From Taxillus chinensis (lineage: Eukaryota > Streptophyta > Magnoliopsida > Santalales > Loranthaceae), in assembly GCA_023512835.1 (NCBI GenBank), contig CM042090.1:56965865-57029864 (forward strand): a DNA stretch of 64,000 bases, in the 5' to 3' direction. Under the pieces are notes generated by a model. The model was not told the origin of the DNA and ran no database searches. It was given only the letters and a program-made list of their open reading frames with translations. Made by a program: the position numbers and the translations under genes. Below, one piece after another: positions 22,498-34,713 of this stretch (its first letter is position 1; each line of letters starts with the position of its first letter).

Positions 22498-24451
22498 TGT
22501 CACGCCCCCAATTTCCTTCCACTTGGAAATGAGTAGGATGCCCATGCCCGCACCCGAAGGGACAAGGGGTTGGTGCAAGCACCTTAAAAGGACTTCTAGC
22601 ACGGTGCTTGTCCCAAACCTGCACAATCAAGCAACATGCCAAGGGGCATGCTCCTGCTCCCAAACCATGCATACAAACACAAATTGAATAACAACATCTC
22701 ATTTTATTTCATTTTCAAGACTAAATGTCTATTACAACCCGCTCGGGAGAAACCCCTATGAAGCCAGGTGTCTTGTTACAAATAAAACCAAACCAAATTC
22801 CAAAACAAAAACCAAAGTACAACAAAGGAAATAGCATAAACTCCCAGTCCCAGGGGCCTAGCTCCTCGGCCTTCACCTACCGCCTACTAAACCCTGCCAA
22901 AAAGAACAGTTTATAGGAGGGGTGAGCAAACCACAGCTCGGTAGGGATCCGGTCTCCCCGGACCCGTCCCGCTCTACAACATGCATGATATGTGTATGCT
23001 TGTGCTCGTGTCGTGCCTAAGGCTAAAGCAAAGAAACATCACCCGGTAAACACTCTTTACCTGAACCCGCACCGGAGGGCGAGAGGACACCCCGCCACCA
23101 CGGCGACATGACATACCACATCCAGGCGAATGTTGCATGGACACCAATGCAACATTTTCCACCCGAGTCAGATATGGTCAACCACCTCCTCGGGCGCCAT
23201 ACCTACCCTCAGGAATGGGTGTAGGCTTAGCCCACCGTCGTGAGTGCTACACCGAGACTCAGGACCACGTCCTGGTCAAATCTCAAAGGGGTCCAGCTAT
23301 TGTGCCTGGCCCATATCTCGGCTCGCTCTCAAATCGGTCAACGAACAAAGATAGCATTACATCTCAACATGTAAACTCGGCACACAGATTTACACTTTCT
23401 CGAAAGGACCAACATGGTCGGATACAAGCCACACACATCAGCCTCATAGGCTTAAAATCAAATACAAATCAAACACGAGACACACCAGTCACACAGGTAT
23501 ATCATCAAACACCCATATACAAGGTCTCACAGGCATTATATTGAATACATGGCATGCAGGCCTCACAGACATTTCATCAAACACATGGTGGGCATAAACA
23601 AACCCAGAAAATCCTCAGGCCAAATTAACATCAGAATCAACAAAACATGCCACCGAAGGCCAACATCCATATAGGAGATCACACCTATATGGATTACATA
23701 TTTATATATAACAGATATAACCAGAATCTGCCCTGGAACCCTAGGACAGAGAAGGACTTAGGAAGAACAGAACCCCTACCTCAGGCTTTTGTCCTAACCT
23801 CCACACTAGACAGCTCCCAACGACGCGAACCACCACGGCAACTGCCCGGAGATCCTCTCTCTCTCTCTCTCTCTCTCTGGCGAGAACTGCAAAGAAAGGG
23901 ACACAAGAACCCTAAACTCAAACTCAAGCCCTCATTATATAGACACTACCCACATCAAAACGACGTAGTTTTGATTAAGTAAACCCAGGATCAAAACGAC
24001 GTAGTTTTTATCACACAAGTTAGCACCTTTCCGCACCCATATAGGCCAAAATACTCAGAATTTCAACATGGTCCTTTGGAGAAAGATCATTAGAATGTCA
24101 AAACCAAGGGAACCATGCAAAAATATGGCTGCACGCCAATTTGCACGTGAATTCCCAATTCACGTGCAACTCCAAATGGACTCCAAATGCTCTCAAACTT
24201 CACCCCTAGCCTCCTTGCATCATTTAGAAGACAATCACACTTGCACGTGAATTGGACCCATATCACGTGCACCTCACATACACGTCTGTTTGGCCTGAAA
24301 CTTCTGTGGTAGATAGAGGACATCATTCTAAGCATCTTTCCTTTTGCACGTGAATTCATTTGAGCCCATTCACTAGGTCAAAATCTAGAAAAACTACTCA
24401 GAAGGCAAAACTGTGACTAACTGTGACTAACTCAAGGTACGGGTCCTTACA
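22498..24451 (-). repeat. 5' LTR of element E
   Basis: A 1954-bp LTR, near-identical to 15067-17023. It starts at TGTCACGCCCCC, two to three bases from the primer site, and ends at GGGTCCTTACA, followed by the TCAGT duplication. It carries the promoter motifs described for LTR A, including TATATAGAC near 23936-23944 and the paired palindromes around 23955-24012. Confidence 0.95.
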
Positions 24452-24456
24452 TCAGT

Positions 24457-25855
24457 GATGTCCTTTTTGAGTCTATTAATAGTAAATTCAAGACGTTTAT
24501 TCTGACTTTCCATATCTTTGTACATTTGAGTAATTATTAGTCTCTCATTCTTTTCATGATCACATGCAGTAGTAAGAGATTCTAACTTACTCAGGAGCTT
24601 AGAGATAGAAGGTACCTCAGTATTTGCCATGAGGCAGACGTTCGGCTTAGTGGTCGGCTCATCATCCGAGGATTCCTCCTCTTCTTCCGAGCCACTCATG
24701 TATTTTGTCACGAGCGCCTTCCTCTTGCTCTTGCTGTTGTCTGAGGTGGAGCGGCGAGGAGTTACCTTGTCACTTTTCTCGGCCACTTTTGATTTGGACC
24801 TGCATTCCTTGGCCCAGTGACCGGTTTTCCCACGGTTAAGCATTCCTGGGAACTGGACTCCGGTCGCTCCTTCCTTTGGAACGATGATGATGAGCGTCTT
24901 CTGAACCCTTTTCTGCTTTTCCGTAGGAATCGCTCAAAGGATTTGACAAGAAGGGCTATCTCTTCCTCCTCATCAGAATTAGAAGTCTCGGACACGTCCG
25001 TATCATCATTCCTCAGTATGTTTAGACATTCTGTAGCTTTGAGAGCTACCCCCTTTTCTTTCCGAGCTATTTTCTCATCCCTGTTAGAGTACTTAAACCT
25101 GACTTCGTGAGTCCGCAGCTCTCCATACGATTCTTCAAGGGGAACATACGCGCGGTTTTGTCCGATTGCATCCGGAGTTGTTTGGAGTAGTAGCGATCCG
25201 GCAATGAGCGAAAGAACTTGTCATTAATCCGGGATTGAGAATAGTGCTCATTGACGATCTTCAGCTCAAGAATGAGCTTGCCGAATCTCCGATAGATGCT
25301 TTCGAGTGATTCGCCCGGTTTATGATTAAAACTCTCAAAGTTACGTACGAGAGTGCAGATCACATTCTCGATCCGGGACTGACTCCCCTCATAGAGGATT
25401 GTCGGTTTGTCCCAAACAGCGTTTGCTGTCGTGCAGCCCTGAACGTCTGTGAAAGCCTCGGAATCCAAAGACGATGTAACATAAGCCAGAGCCTTTTCAC
25501 TAGCGCACTGCCAGGCTCTTTCATCGTTGGTAGGTTCAGCATCTGTCTTTGGCCTCCTAACTCCATGTTCTCCGATAGTCATCGGAATTGGAATCTCCTG
25601 ATGAAGACATGGCCACATCAGATGATCATGGCAAACCATAAACATCTTCATGCGAGCTTTCCACTGGGAGAAAAGCTCAGGTGTGAATTTGGGCGGTTTC
25701 GTTAAAGTAAAGCCAAAACTCCGTGGTTGAGAAGTGGCGGCAGCAGCAGGTTGAGGTGGGTCGACATTTTCACTGCTGCTTCGATTCGGGTTGGGCTCCT
25801 GTGCACCTCCGGAGTTAAGGCAAGTGTTGAATAGCATACTGCTTTCTTCGGCCAT
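24457..25855 (-). pseudogene. Element D gag, N-terminal part
   Basis: Start chosen at 25855 (MAEESSML), downstream of the primer site and leader. The frame 25067-25855 contains FSQWKARMKMFMVCHDH, LDSEAFTDVQGC, VWDKP and GESLESIYRRFGKLILEL, matching the copia Gag (UBN2) family. After two frame changes, 24457-24843 shows a damaged CCHC knuckle (LNRGKTGHWAKEC, with the first Cys pair disrupted by a one-base loss), an acidic stretch SEEEEESSDDEP, and a coiled-coil-like KLLSKLESLTTACDHEKN segment. It forms the virus-like particle and binds RNA. Element E interrupts it at 24452. Confidence 0.88.
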
Positions 25856-25899
25856 TTCTGAGATTGAAAGAGTGGGATCTCTACTTAGAACAAATAAAA

Positions 25900-25914
25900 C
25901 TTGCTCTGATACCA
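25900..25914 (-). other. Primer binding site of element D
   Basis: TGGTATCAGAGCAAG on the minus strand, complementary to initiator tRNA-Met and two bases from the 5' LTR at 25917. Methionine-type priming is usual for copia elements. Confidence 0.9.
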
Positions 25915-25916
25915 CT

Positions 25917-27172
25917 TGATGGTCCCTTGGAGCCTAGAGGGAGGTTGAATAGGCTCTTATCGAAACTCTTTTCTTTCTCTTAAGACGCAAACACTTATCT
26001 AGTTAAGTGATAGAGTCACTGCGGAAGATAACTAGATAGTGGAAGTATTTTGTTTTATTATCACAAGATAAATACAACAAAATAGAAGCAAGACTCTCTT
26101 ACACTCTGTTTACAAATGAACTCACACTCTAGCCAAATTCTATCTCCAAAAATGAAAACACTTGTGCATACACAGAATTAGTCTTTTCTTAACAAATGCA
26201 CACACGCTCTCTTTTTCAACTTCTTTAATAATGTACAAGTATGAATATTTATACAAAACATTCCTAAGAGACAACCTTGGAACTTGTAGTTCCGGAATGC
26301 GTTCAGCACTAACTATCCCTCGGTAATCTCTCTGCCTTGACTACTGCGGATTGTGGAGCTCAAGATCTTGGGTTTGAAGAGTATAAGTGTCTTTGTGAGT
26401 TCCCAGATACAATTAAGGTTGTGTCCACATATCCGGATGATCCACGTGTAAGATTCTTCAGGTTCTCAATAAATTCGTCTTACATCGGGACGCCACGAGC
26501 TGATAACTTCAAATGCGGTTGAGTTGAAGCAGTGTCTTCTTGGTCCGGTGTAATTTTCCTTACTCCGTAGCTAATGAAGCTCGGAACCTTACTCCGTGTC
26601 AGTGGTTGCTTACTCCGTATCTATTTAGTACTGGAATCCTTAGTCCGTGTCAGCGCTTCCTTACTCCGCATGTAAGTTCCTTACTCCGTATGTAAGTTCC
26701 TTACTCCGTATGTAAGTTCTTTACTCCGCATGTAAGTTCCTTACTCTGTATGTAAGTTCCTTACTCCGGGCGAGTCTTGAAAAGTCTGATGACTCATTCC
26801 GTGTCAGTGCTTTCTTACTCGGCATGTAAGTTCCTTACTCCGTATGTAATTTCCTTACTCCGGGCGAGTAACATATCCGGATTCCTTACTCCGCATTTGG
26901 TTTCCTTACTCCGCACTTATCCTTTAAGTTCTTAGTCCGTACGAATGTTCCTTATTCCGTATGTATTTGTTACTTGGTTATTTACCAAGTGTTTGACGAC
27001 ACTCACTCTTGTCCGGATCAGGATTATGTATCCTGTCCTTAGCTTTGCTCTCACGAGTGCATTTCTGGATTAGTAACATATCTTCTGCAATGATCAAATA
27101 AACACAAAAGATCTCAGATCAAATTACATAAGGCTTTATCAGCATTATCCAAATTCTGGGTTTGATCCAACA
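25917..27172 (-). repeat. 5' LTR of element D
   Basis: A 1256-bp LTR from TGATGGTCCC to ...GATCCAACA, about 21 bp shorter than its partner, largely through one 20-bp tandem unit. The TAGAC duplication follows at 27173. Confidence 0.95.
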
Positions 27173-27662
27173 TAGACACCTCAATATCAAAACGAGGTAG
27201 TTTTAATTTAGTGAACCTCAACATCAAAATGATGTAGTTTTGATTAAATAGGCTATTACCTTCCCACATCCACACATGACATAATACCCATAATTCAAAC
27301 ATGTCCCTTTGGGAAAAGATTATTAGAATAACAAAACCAAGGTGATAGTGCAAAAACATGGTTGCACGTGACAAAGACGATTGTCACGTGCAAGCTCCAA
27401 ATGCCCTAAGATTTTGCCACAAGACTTAGAATAACTTCGGGAAGCCTCTCATGCAAAAACACCACTGCCCGTGACAAGCCATTGTCACGTGCACCCCCCA
27501 AAAGTTCCCTCTTGGGCTCATCTCTTACCTCAAACTTGCCCATCATCATACAAAGTGTTCAAGCCAATGTGTGTAGGAATAAAACTCCCTAAAACCCAAC
27601 AATTGCCACCCCAAAAGGCAAAACTGCGACTAACTCCACATCCCAAAACACGGCTCATTACA
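27173..27662 (-). repeat. 3' LTR of element B, right fragment
   Basis: Resumes B's 3' LTR after D and ends ...GGCTCATTACA at 27662, matching the 5' LTR end at 36445. It contains two decayed copies of the ACGT palindrome near 27185-27245. The polypurine tract and the GGGGACGAAAAGTC word follow at 27663 onward. Confidence 0.9.
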
Positions 27663-28011
27663 TCCTCTCCCCTTTATGACTTTTCGTCCCCGAAAAGAAA
27701 CAACATGCAAGGGATAACTAACACATGCTACCCATTTGAAGAACGGCAAGCCACAATACCCCAAATGGGTCATAAACCGCACACAGCATATAATAGGACA
27801 TACGTCCGCAAACTCAACAAAGCACCACCACAATTCATAACCACATGCATCACAATGCATATAACACATACCTGCATGGCACAAATACGTATTTCAAAAC
27901 ACATCTCAAATATAAATACATGTCTAAAGGACAATACAAATACACCAGATTATGAACAACTAATACAAGAAAGCACATCACTATCCCTTGGCCAACAGCC
28001 ACCTCCCACCC

Positions 28012-29457
28012 TTAATATTGTTCATCCTCGAACAACTCTGGGTGGTGCTCATGCATCATAGACTCACATTCCCATGTCTCCTCCTCAATGCCACGGTGCT
28101 GCCACAGCACGCAAACCAAAGGAATAGCACGACCACGTAAAAGCTTCTCCCGCCAATCTAGTATACGAATAGGATCGTCAACAACGGACATGTCATCCTC
28201 AATATCCAATTTCCCCCAATCGATCACATGAGTGGGGTCAGGATGATACTTCCTCAACTGGGACACATGGAACACATTGTGCACCCGACTCAACCGCGGT
28301 GGCAATGCTAACTGGTAGGCCACTGGCCCCACACGAGCCACAACCACAAAAGGACCAATAAACCGTGGAGATAGCTTGGAACCCCTTCCAAATCGCCGAT
28401 ATCCACAACATGGAGAAACACAGAGAAACACATGATCTCCCACGGAAAACTCTAAAGGTCACCACCGCTAATCTACATAAGATTTCTGGTGACTCTGAAC
28501 GGACAACAAGCGCTGACGTATTAACTTGACCTTCTCCGTAGCCTCCTGAATCAACTGTGGTCCCAATAGAGCTACCTCCCCCACCTCAGTCCAGCACAAA
28601 AGAGATCGACACAGCCTCTCGTACAACGCCTCAAAAGGAGCCATCCCAATGGATGCCTGATAACTGTTATTGTAGGCAAACTCCACCAAAGGAAGGTGAG
28701 TTACCCACGAACACCCAAAATCTAACACATAGGCTCTCAACATGTTCTCCAATGTCTGATTCGTCCTCTCAGTCTGACCGTCAGTCTTAGGGTGAAAAGC
28801 GGTACTCATGCTAAGCTTTTGTCCCCATAGCCTCCTGTAAGCCTATCCAGAAACGAGAAGTAAACCTCGAATCTCTATTGGACACAATCGATGATGGCAC
28901 TCCATGCAATCTCATAATCTCTTTCATATACAGCTGGCTCAACGTCCCGATGGAATCCCTCTCTCAAACGACAAGAAAATGGGCTGACTTGGTTAGCTGA
29001 TCCACAATTACCATATCATGTCTTTCCTCCCAGTGGTGGGTGGAAGTCCAGTCACAAAATCCATTACTATGCCGTCCCAATTCCACTGCGCTACTAGCAA
29101 CGGCTATAACATACCTGCCGGTCGCTGACGCTCCGCTTTCACTTGTTAACAAGTAAGGCACCTTGCAACAAATGTTGCCATATCACGTTTCATCCCAGGC
29201 CACCAAAAATGCCCTCGGAGTGCATGGTACATGTTCATACCCCCTAGATGCACAGCAACTCTTGACTGATGAAACTCCCTCATCACCTCATCCTGAAGAG
29301 GCGAAGCCACTACAAGTCGCCCCCGAAAAGACAACTCATGCTTAGGACCCTTGGTCCAATCCTCAGATAGCTCACTAGCCTCAATACGGGCACGGAAAAC
29401 CTCACACTCAATATCACCCAACTGTCCCTCCCGGACTCGCTGGTACAACTCAGGCAC
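28012..29457 (-). pseudogene. Element B pol: integrase and chromodomain-like tail
   Basis: 28012-28443 reads [48 protein letters not shown] and VLWQHRGIEEETWE, the integrase C-terminus and degenerate chromodomain of Tekay/Del-type elements. 28468-28809 holds the catalytic Glu context ([15 protein letters not shown]). Around 28964-29161 the core Asp contexts are degraded, and 29146-29457 holds the zinc-binding HHCC end (MARHKCL-type, GGMNMYHAL, CLTC). Frame changes and stops separate the pieces. Integrase would insert cDNA; this copy is inactive. Confidence 0.85.
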
Positions 29458-29459
29458 AA

Positions 29460-31079
29460 CAACAATAGGACTCAGGACTGTCCCACCATCACGAGCAATA
29501 GGCTACAACTGCAACATCGCCAATTACTCCATCAGCTTCCACTCTCTCATTGCCACCTCAACCTTTCCTTTCCTGCTCAACGCGTCAACCACAACATTGC
29601 CCTTGCCCGGGGTATAGGCAAGAGTAAAGTCAAAGGTCTACAAATACTCCACCTATCACCTCTGCCTCAAATTCAAGTCCTTCTGAGTAAAAATGTACTG
29701 AAGGCTCTTGTGATCTGAGAACACCACAAACTTCTCCCCTAAAAGGTAATGTCGCCAACTCTTTAAAGCAAAGATGACAGCCGCCAACTCAAAATCATGG
29801 GTAGGGTAATTCTAATCATTTGGTTTCAACTGCCTCGACCCATAAGCGACCATACTGTGCTCCTACATAAGCACACACCCCAAACCAATCCTAGATGCAT
29901 CAGAATACACCTCATATGGGACATCCTCCCTAGGTAACCTTAACACCGGTGCAGTGGTCAAACGGGTTTTGAGAGCCTCAAACGCCTACTGACACTTGTC
30001 AGTCCACTCAAACTTCACTCCCTTCCTGGTCAACGCCATCATAGAAGCTTCCAAACGAGAGAATCCCTCTACAAAACGATGGTAATACCCCTCCAAGCCA
30101 AGAAAACTACGAATCTCGAAAACATTGGTTGGCCTCTTCCACGATGATACAACCTCAATCTTAGCTGGGTCTACTCTAACCCCCTCGGGACGACACGACA
30201 TGGCCAAGAAAATAAACCTCCTGCATCCAAAACTCACATTTGCTAAACTTAGCAAACAACTGCTGGTCCTTCAAGGTTTGGAACACGGTTGCCAAATGCT
30301 CCACATACGCCCTCTCCATCTTGGAATACACCAAAATGTCATCTATAAACACCACCACAAAAGAATCCAAGTATGGAGCAAAGACCTGGTTCATCAAATG
30401 CATGAACACGGCCGGTGCATTAGTGAGCCTAAAAGGCATCACTACCCACTCATAATGCCCATACTGGCACCAAAAAGCAGTCTTAGGGATGTCCTCCTCT
30501 CTAACCCTTAACTGGTGGTACACCGACCGCAGATCTACTTTGGAGAACCACTGGGCCCTACTCAACTGGTCAAACAAGCCATCTATCCGAGGCAATGGAT
30601 ACTTGTTCTTCACAGTCACCAAATTTAGCTTCCTATAGTCAATGCAGAGACGAAGCGTGCCATCTGCCTTCTTGGCAAAGAACACTGGAGCACCCTAAGG
30701 TGAGGTACTCGGCCTAATATACCCCTGGTTCACCAACTCCTCTATTTGCCTCTGTAGCTCCCTCAACTCAGTTGGTCCCATACGATAAGCCACTTAGGAG
30801 ATTGGACCCGTTCTCGGTACCAACTCAATGGTGAACTCCACGCTCCTCTTAGGTGGTAAACTCCTCAACTCCTCAGGAAATACATCCTGAAATTGGTCAA
30901 CAACCGCTGGCCACACCTTTTTTTCCACTTTGCCTTCCTCAACAAAGGTTAGGGCTTCCAACCTATGAGTAATGGTATCCCATTGGTCAATCACTAGCCC
31001 AACTCGACTCGCCTCACAATTCCACTCTCCCTGCAGGGTACAAGAGATGCCCGCAGGTGACACGAATGATACACGCCGC
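29460..31079 (-). pseudogene. Element B pol: RT and RNase H
   Basis: RT at 30176-30685 contains [35 protein letters not shown] and [12 protein letters not shown], with the IDD active-site pair. RNase H follows (29600-30255) with FEWTDKCQ. Identifiable nonsense codons include a Trp-to-stop before GAPV (near 30698), Gln-to-stop near 29630 and 29986, and others near 29655 and 29815, all consistent with C-to-T changes on one or the other strand. The protease-to-RT linker (30794-31063) ends at the GCCGC duplication of solo LTR A'. Confidence 0.85.
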
Positions 31080-32891
31080 TGTAAGGACCCGTACCTTGAG
31101 TTAGTCAGTTTTACCTTCTGAGTAGAGTTTTTCTAGATTTTGACCTAGTAAATGGACTCCAATGAATTCACGTGCAAAAGGAAAGATGCTTAGAATGGTG
31201 TCCTCTATCTACCACAGAAGTTTCAGGCCAAATGGACATGTATGTGAGGTGCACGTGATATGGGTCCAATTCACGTGCAAGTGTGGTTGTCTTCTAAATG
31301 ATGCAAGGAGGCTAGGGGTGAAGTTTGAGAGCATTTGGAGTGCATATGGAGTTGCACGTGAATTGGGGAATTCACGTGCAAATTGGCGTGCAGGCATATT
31401 TTTGCATGGTTCCCTTGGTTTTGACATTCTAAGGAACTTTCTCCAAAGGACCATGTTGAAATTCTGAGTATTTTGGCCTATATGGGTGCGGAAAGGTGCT
31501 AACTTGTGTGATCAAAACTACGTCGTTTTGATGCTTGGGATTCACTTAATCAAAACTACGTCGTTTTGATGTTGTGTTGTCTATATAAGGAGGAGAAGCT
31601 CTGTTTTAGGTTTAGGGTTCACTTAGTTGCTGCGGCACGTCGTAGAGAGAGAGAGCTATAGAGAGAGAAGGAAGGGGAGTTCCTGGTTGCCTGGGCGCCT
31701 TGCGTGGGTGGTCGAGTCTCGTGGGTGGACGGCGTTCGACTTGGGATCGAGCGTTGCCGCGTTGTTGCGTCTTTACCCGAGGTAGGGGTTCCGTTCTTCC
31801 TAAATCCTCCTCTGTCCTAGGGTTCTAGGGCAGATTGTAGAGTTATACCTGCTTATATATATACATATGTAATCCATATAGGTGTGATCTCCTATATGGA
31901 TGTTGGCCTTCGATGGCGTTTTGGTGTGATTTCGAGGTTGGGTGGTTAGTGCATGTTAAGTGTTTGATAAAATGCCGGTGTGGATATGCCTATATGAATA
32001 TGCCTGTGTGTATGCTCGAACGTGTTTGAAATAATGCCTGTGAGGCTATGCATATTATGTGTCGAAATAATATCCGTGTGGGCTGGGTTTGTGAGCCTGT
32101 GAATATATGCATGCTAAGTGTTCGACGTTATTCCCGTGTGACTAAGCATATTAAGTGTTTGATGTTATGCCTGTATGGCCTTATGTGTTGTGTGTTTGCT
32201 TGTACACCCGGTGGCTGTGGAAGCCCGGGACCGTTTTGTGTTAGCCTGTGAGGTCATGGAAACTATGCCTGAGAGGCGGTTAAACCATGGCCTGAAGAGG
32301 CGGTTAAATCACTTGGCTGAAGAGGCGGTTAAATCACTTGGCCTGAAGAGGCGGTTAAATAACTTGGCCTGAAGAGGCGGTTAAATCACTTGTTATTAAA
32401 GTGTTAGCCTGTGTGGCGATGGAAGATTGTAATTGTTGATGTGGTTGTTATTATGTCCATTGAAATTATTGTAACACGACACCGCACTTGTACACATGGC
32501 ATGTAGATGCTAGGAGCATGGGATGGGTTGGGGAGACATGATCCCTACTTGAGCCGTGGATGCTCACCCCTCCTACTATGGTGTGTTTTCTTGCGGGAAC
32601 CTACGGGCGTTAGGTGGGAACACCAAGGTGGAAGAGTTCCGTTCCTGTGGCTTTGTTTTGTGTTATTTGCATTATGTAATTTTGTTGAGGCATTGTAACC
32701 CCAGCGGGGAGATATTGTAATGAAGTTTGAAACATAATAAAGGCATGTGTTTTCAATTAAATAATTATGTGATTTTGGTTTCTGGAAAAAAAAAATGTGA
32801 AGTGTATATTGTATTCTACCCCTTTGTCCAAACCCGGATAAAGGGAGGGTCACGTTCCGGTCTCCTCGGGTTGAAAATCTGGGGCGTGACA
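31080..32891 (+). mobile_element. Solo LTR A' inserted in element B protease
   Basis: An 1812-bp plus-strand LTR from TGTAAGGACC to GGGGCGTGACA, with a perfect 5-bp duplication GCCGC at 31075-31079 and 32892-32896. No internal region or second LTR follows, so it is a solo LTR left by LTR-LTR recombination. It splits the protease frame of B between LILGMD (to its right) and the GISCTL part (to its left). It contains five CACGTG words, paired ACGT palindromes (about 31511-31569), TATATAAGG near 31583, the conserved hairpin at 31872-31901, and 26-bp tandem repeats near 32265-32390. Confidence 0.95.
32265..32395. repeat. 26-bp tandem repeat in LTR A'
   Basis: About five units of GCCTGAAGAGGCGGTTAAAT followed by CACTTG, some with small deletions. 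A similar array occurs in A'' at about 63365-63495. LTR A has no such array. Confidence 0.9.
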
Positions 32892-32896
32892 GCCGC

Positions 32897-33246
32897 CGAT
32901 AACAATCTATCTTGGCCTAGAAAGCCATAAGCTAATCCATGCCCAAGATTAGATCAAACGTCCTCAAAGGCATCATATACGAATCGAAACTAAGCTCCAC
33001 ATCTCCTATGGTTAACACACATTCACGACAAACACGCCGCACCTCAATCATACCTCCCACCGGAGACTTAACAACTAGGGGTTTCGCTGCCTCAACACAT
33101 ACTAATCCCAAGCCATCAATTACAAGCTCAGCAACAAAAGAACATGATGCACCCGTATCGAAAAGAACAGAAGCAAGCATACAAGAGATCAAAAGGGTAC
33201 CTCGAACCACCGATGGTCCTGCCCCACCCTCCGTCGGTGCCACCAA
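32897..33246 (-). pseudogene. Element B protease, N-terminal part
   Basis: Contains LFDTGASCSFVAEL, the aspartic protease active site (DTG at 33151-33159), then IGDVELSFDSYMMPLRTFDLILGMD. The domain is cut after this point by solo LTR A' and continues at 31079. The enzyme would process Gag-Pol; the insertion prevents this. Confidence 0.9.
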
Positions 33247-33249
33247 AGG

Positions 33250-34227
33250 TACCCTTTTGATGAACCTCCCTGCTTGCTGCCACCAAAGGTGAACCTCCCT
33301 GGGTTCACTGATGATTGACCCCTACTGCGGAAGGAACTGCTATCTCTCTCCTCAGTCTTGGGCCACTTGGACTCTGAATCACGTTCAGACCCACCCTGTA
33401 ACTGGCGACCCTGATGGGCCAGCCTCCCATCATCCAGCTCCCTCTCAACTATATGACCTGTCTCAACAACCTCAGCATAGGTCCTCAAACGCAGAATTTC
33501 CAGGTTCTTGTGGGCCTAAGGTGAACTTGTGGGCCTTCAGGTTCTCCTTTGCCACATTCTCGGGAGCAAATCTACTCAAGCTCTGAAACTCCCACTCATA
33601 CTCAGGCATTATCCTCGATCTCTGCTTCAGGCTGCCGAATTCTTCCCACTTTTGCCACCTCAATGACTCGGGGAAGAACTCACCATGGAAGAGCTGTAAG
33701 ACCTCCTCCCATAGCATGAACTATACTGTACGGCTTCCCGTGACACTCTGCCACCACTCTAAAGCATTCCCCTCCATCTGTCGAATGGCCAGCCTCACCT
33801 TATCCTCCTCCGGGGGTAGGAGAAAAGAAAACACATGCTCGATCTGCCTCAACCAATGCTCAACCACCACGGGATCCACTTCTCCCTTCAACCTCGGAGG
33901 TTGTTCCTTTCGGAACCTTGTCACCATGTCATCCTCTGCACGAATCGGTATGCCACCTAGAGAACTCTCACGCTCACGGGGTAACTCCCCCACTGGTGGT
34001 GGTAGTGGCGGTGGCACCTGCTATGCTGCCATCTCACGACGCACCTCCTCCCGAACCTCTTGCCGGATACCCTCCCTCAGTTATTGGACTTCCTGTCGGA
34101 TGCCCTCTCACAGCTGTGCTAGCAACAGCTCATTGCCTCCAGCGGGATGTCCCGCACTTGGACCCTCATGGGCAGATGACTCATCAGCCACTTCCCCGGA
34201 CACACGCGTCACTCTCCTCGGTGGCAT
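33250..34227 (-). pseudogene. Element B gag
   Basis: Start at 34227, a MPPRRVTRV-like start shared with E and G. The capsid core lies in 33721-34017 (FRKEQPPRLKGEVDPVVVEHWLRQIEHVF, then ALEWWQSV), continuing in 33472-33717 with a PEYEWEFQSLSRFAPENV segment. The CCHC knuckle expected near 33250-33310 is not recognisable and a deletion is likely there. The frame is broken by stops and indels. Gag would bind and package element RNA. Confidence 0.8.
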
Positions 34228-34694
34228 TCTTACTACACGAAGTAAGGAACACAAACGACAAAATGAATTCGAATCTATCGAGTCTTACTTCCTCTACCCC
34301 ATTTATCAATTCTACTATCACATGGCATTACACTCATTGCACACATTGCATCAATCCACATTGCATGCAGCTCAAATACACAAGGACTTTTCCTTGTAGT
34401 CATGCTCAAGGTATTCCAAGAAAAATCATAGTTGCACAATTCACACTTTATCACGTTATTCACATTTTTCCTTTTATTACAGTTACAATTTTAACAGTTA
34501 TTCACACTTTCACACATAACAACAAATACAACTAGTGCCCTAATGCCAATGCATGCAAATCCTACCACAAGACTGGACTACTCCAAGTACACCTTAGAGG
34601 CTCAAAAAGGACCATGTTGATCAGGCATGTCTCTCCAGGCTCCTCCAAAAGACTCAAGATAACCAGATCCGCCCACTACCCTAGGCCAACTAGA

Positions 34695-34710
34695 CCATGC
34701 TCTGATACCA
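34695..34710 (-). other. Primer binding site of element B
   Basis: TGGTATCAGAGCATGG on the minus strand, three bases from the LTR edge at 34714, identical to the site in element A. Confidence 0.85.
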
Positions 34711-34713
34711 AAC

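Larger units (their letters stand above)
15067..24451 (-). mobile_element. Ty3/gypsy chromovirus element E, complete, nested in D gag
   Basis: A 9385-bp minus-strand element with near-identical LTRs (15067-17023 and 22498-24451) and a perfect 5-bp duplication TCAGT (15062-15066 and 24452-24456). Primer site, gag, pol and polypurine tract are all present in order. It interrupts the Gag frame of element D, so it is younger than D. The coding region has about ten frame changes but only one clear nonsense codon, an unusual pattern for an element with such similar LTRs. Confidence 0.95.
4948..27172 (-). mobile_element. Ty1/copia Sirevirus-like element D
   Basis: Minus-strand copia element of 22.2 kb, about 12.8 kb once nested element E is removed. 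LTRs are 4948-6224 and 25917-27172, flanked by a perfect TAGAC duplication (4943-4947 and 27173-27177). The order on the minus strand is 5' LTR, primer site, Gag (split by E), protease, integrase, RT, RNase H, a noncoding spacer, an extra 2.7-kb ORF, then the 3' LTR. The long Gag, the RT word YVDDIIFGSTN, the extra 3' ORF and a CACCGGAC word in the LTR fit the Sirevirus lineage. Assignment rests on motifs, not on a tree. Confidence 0.85.
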
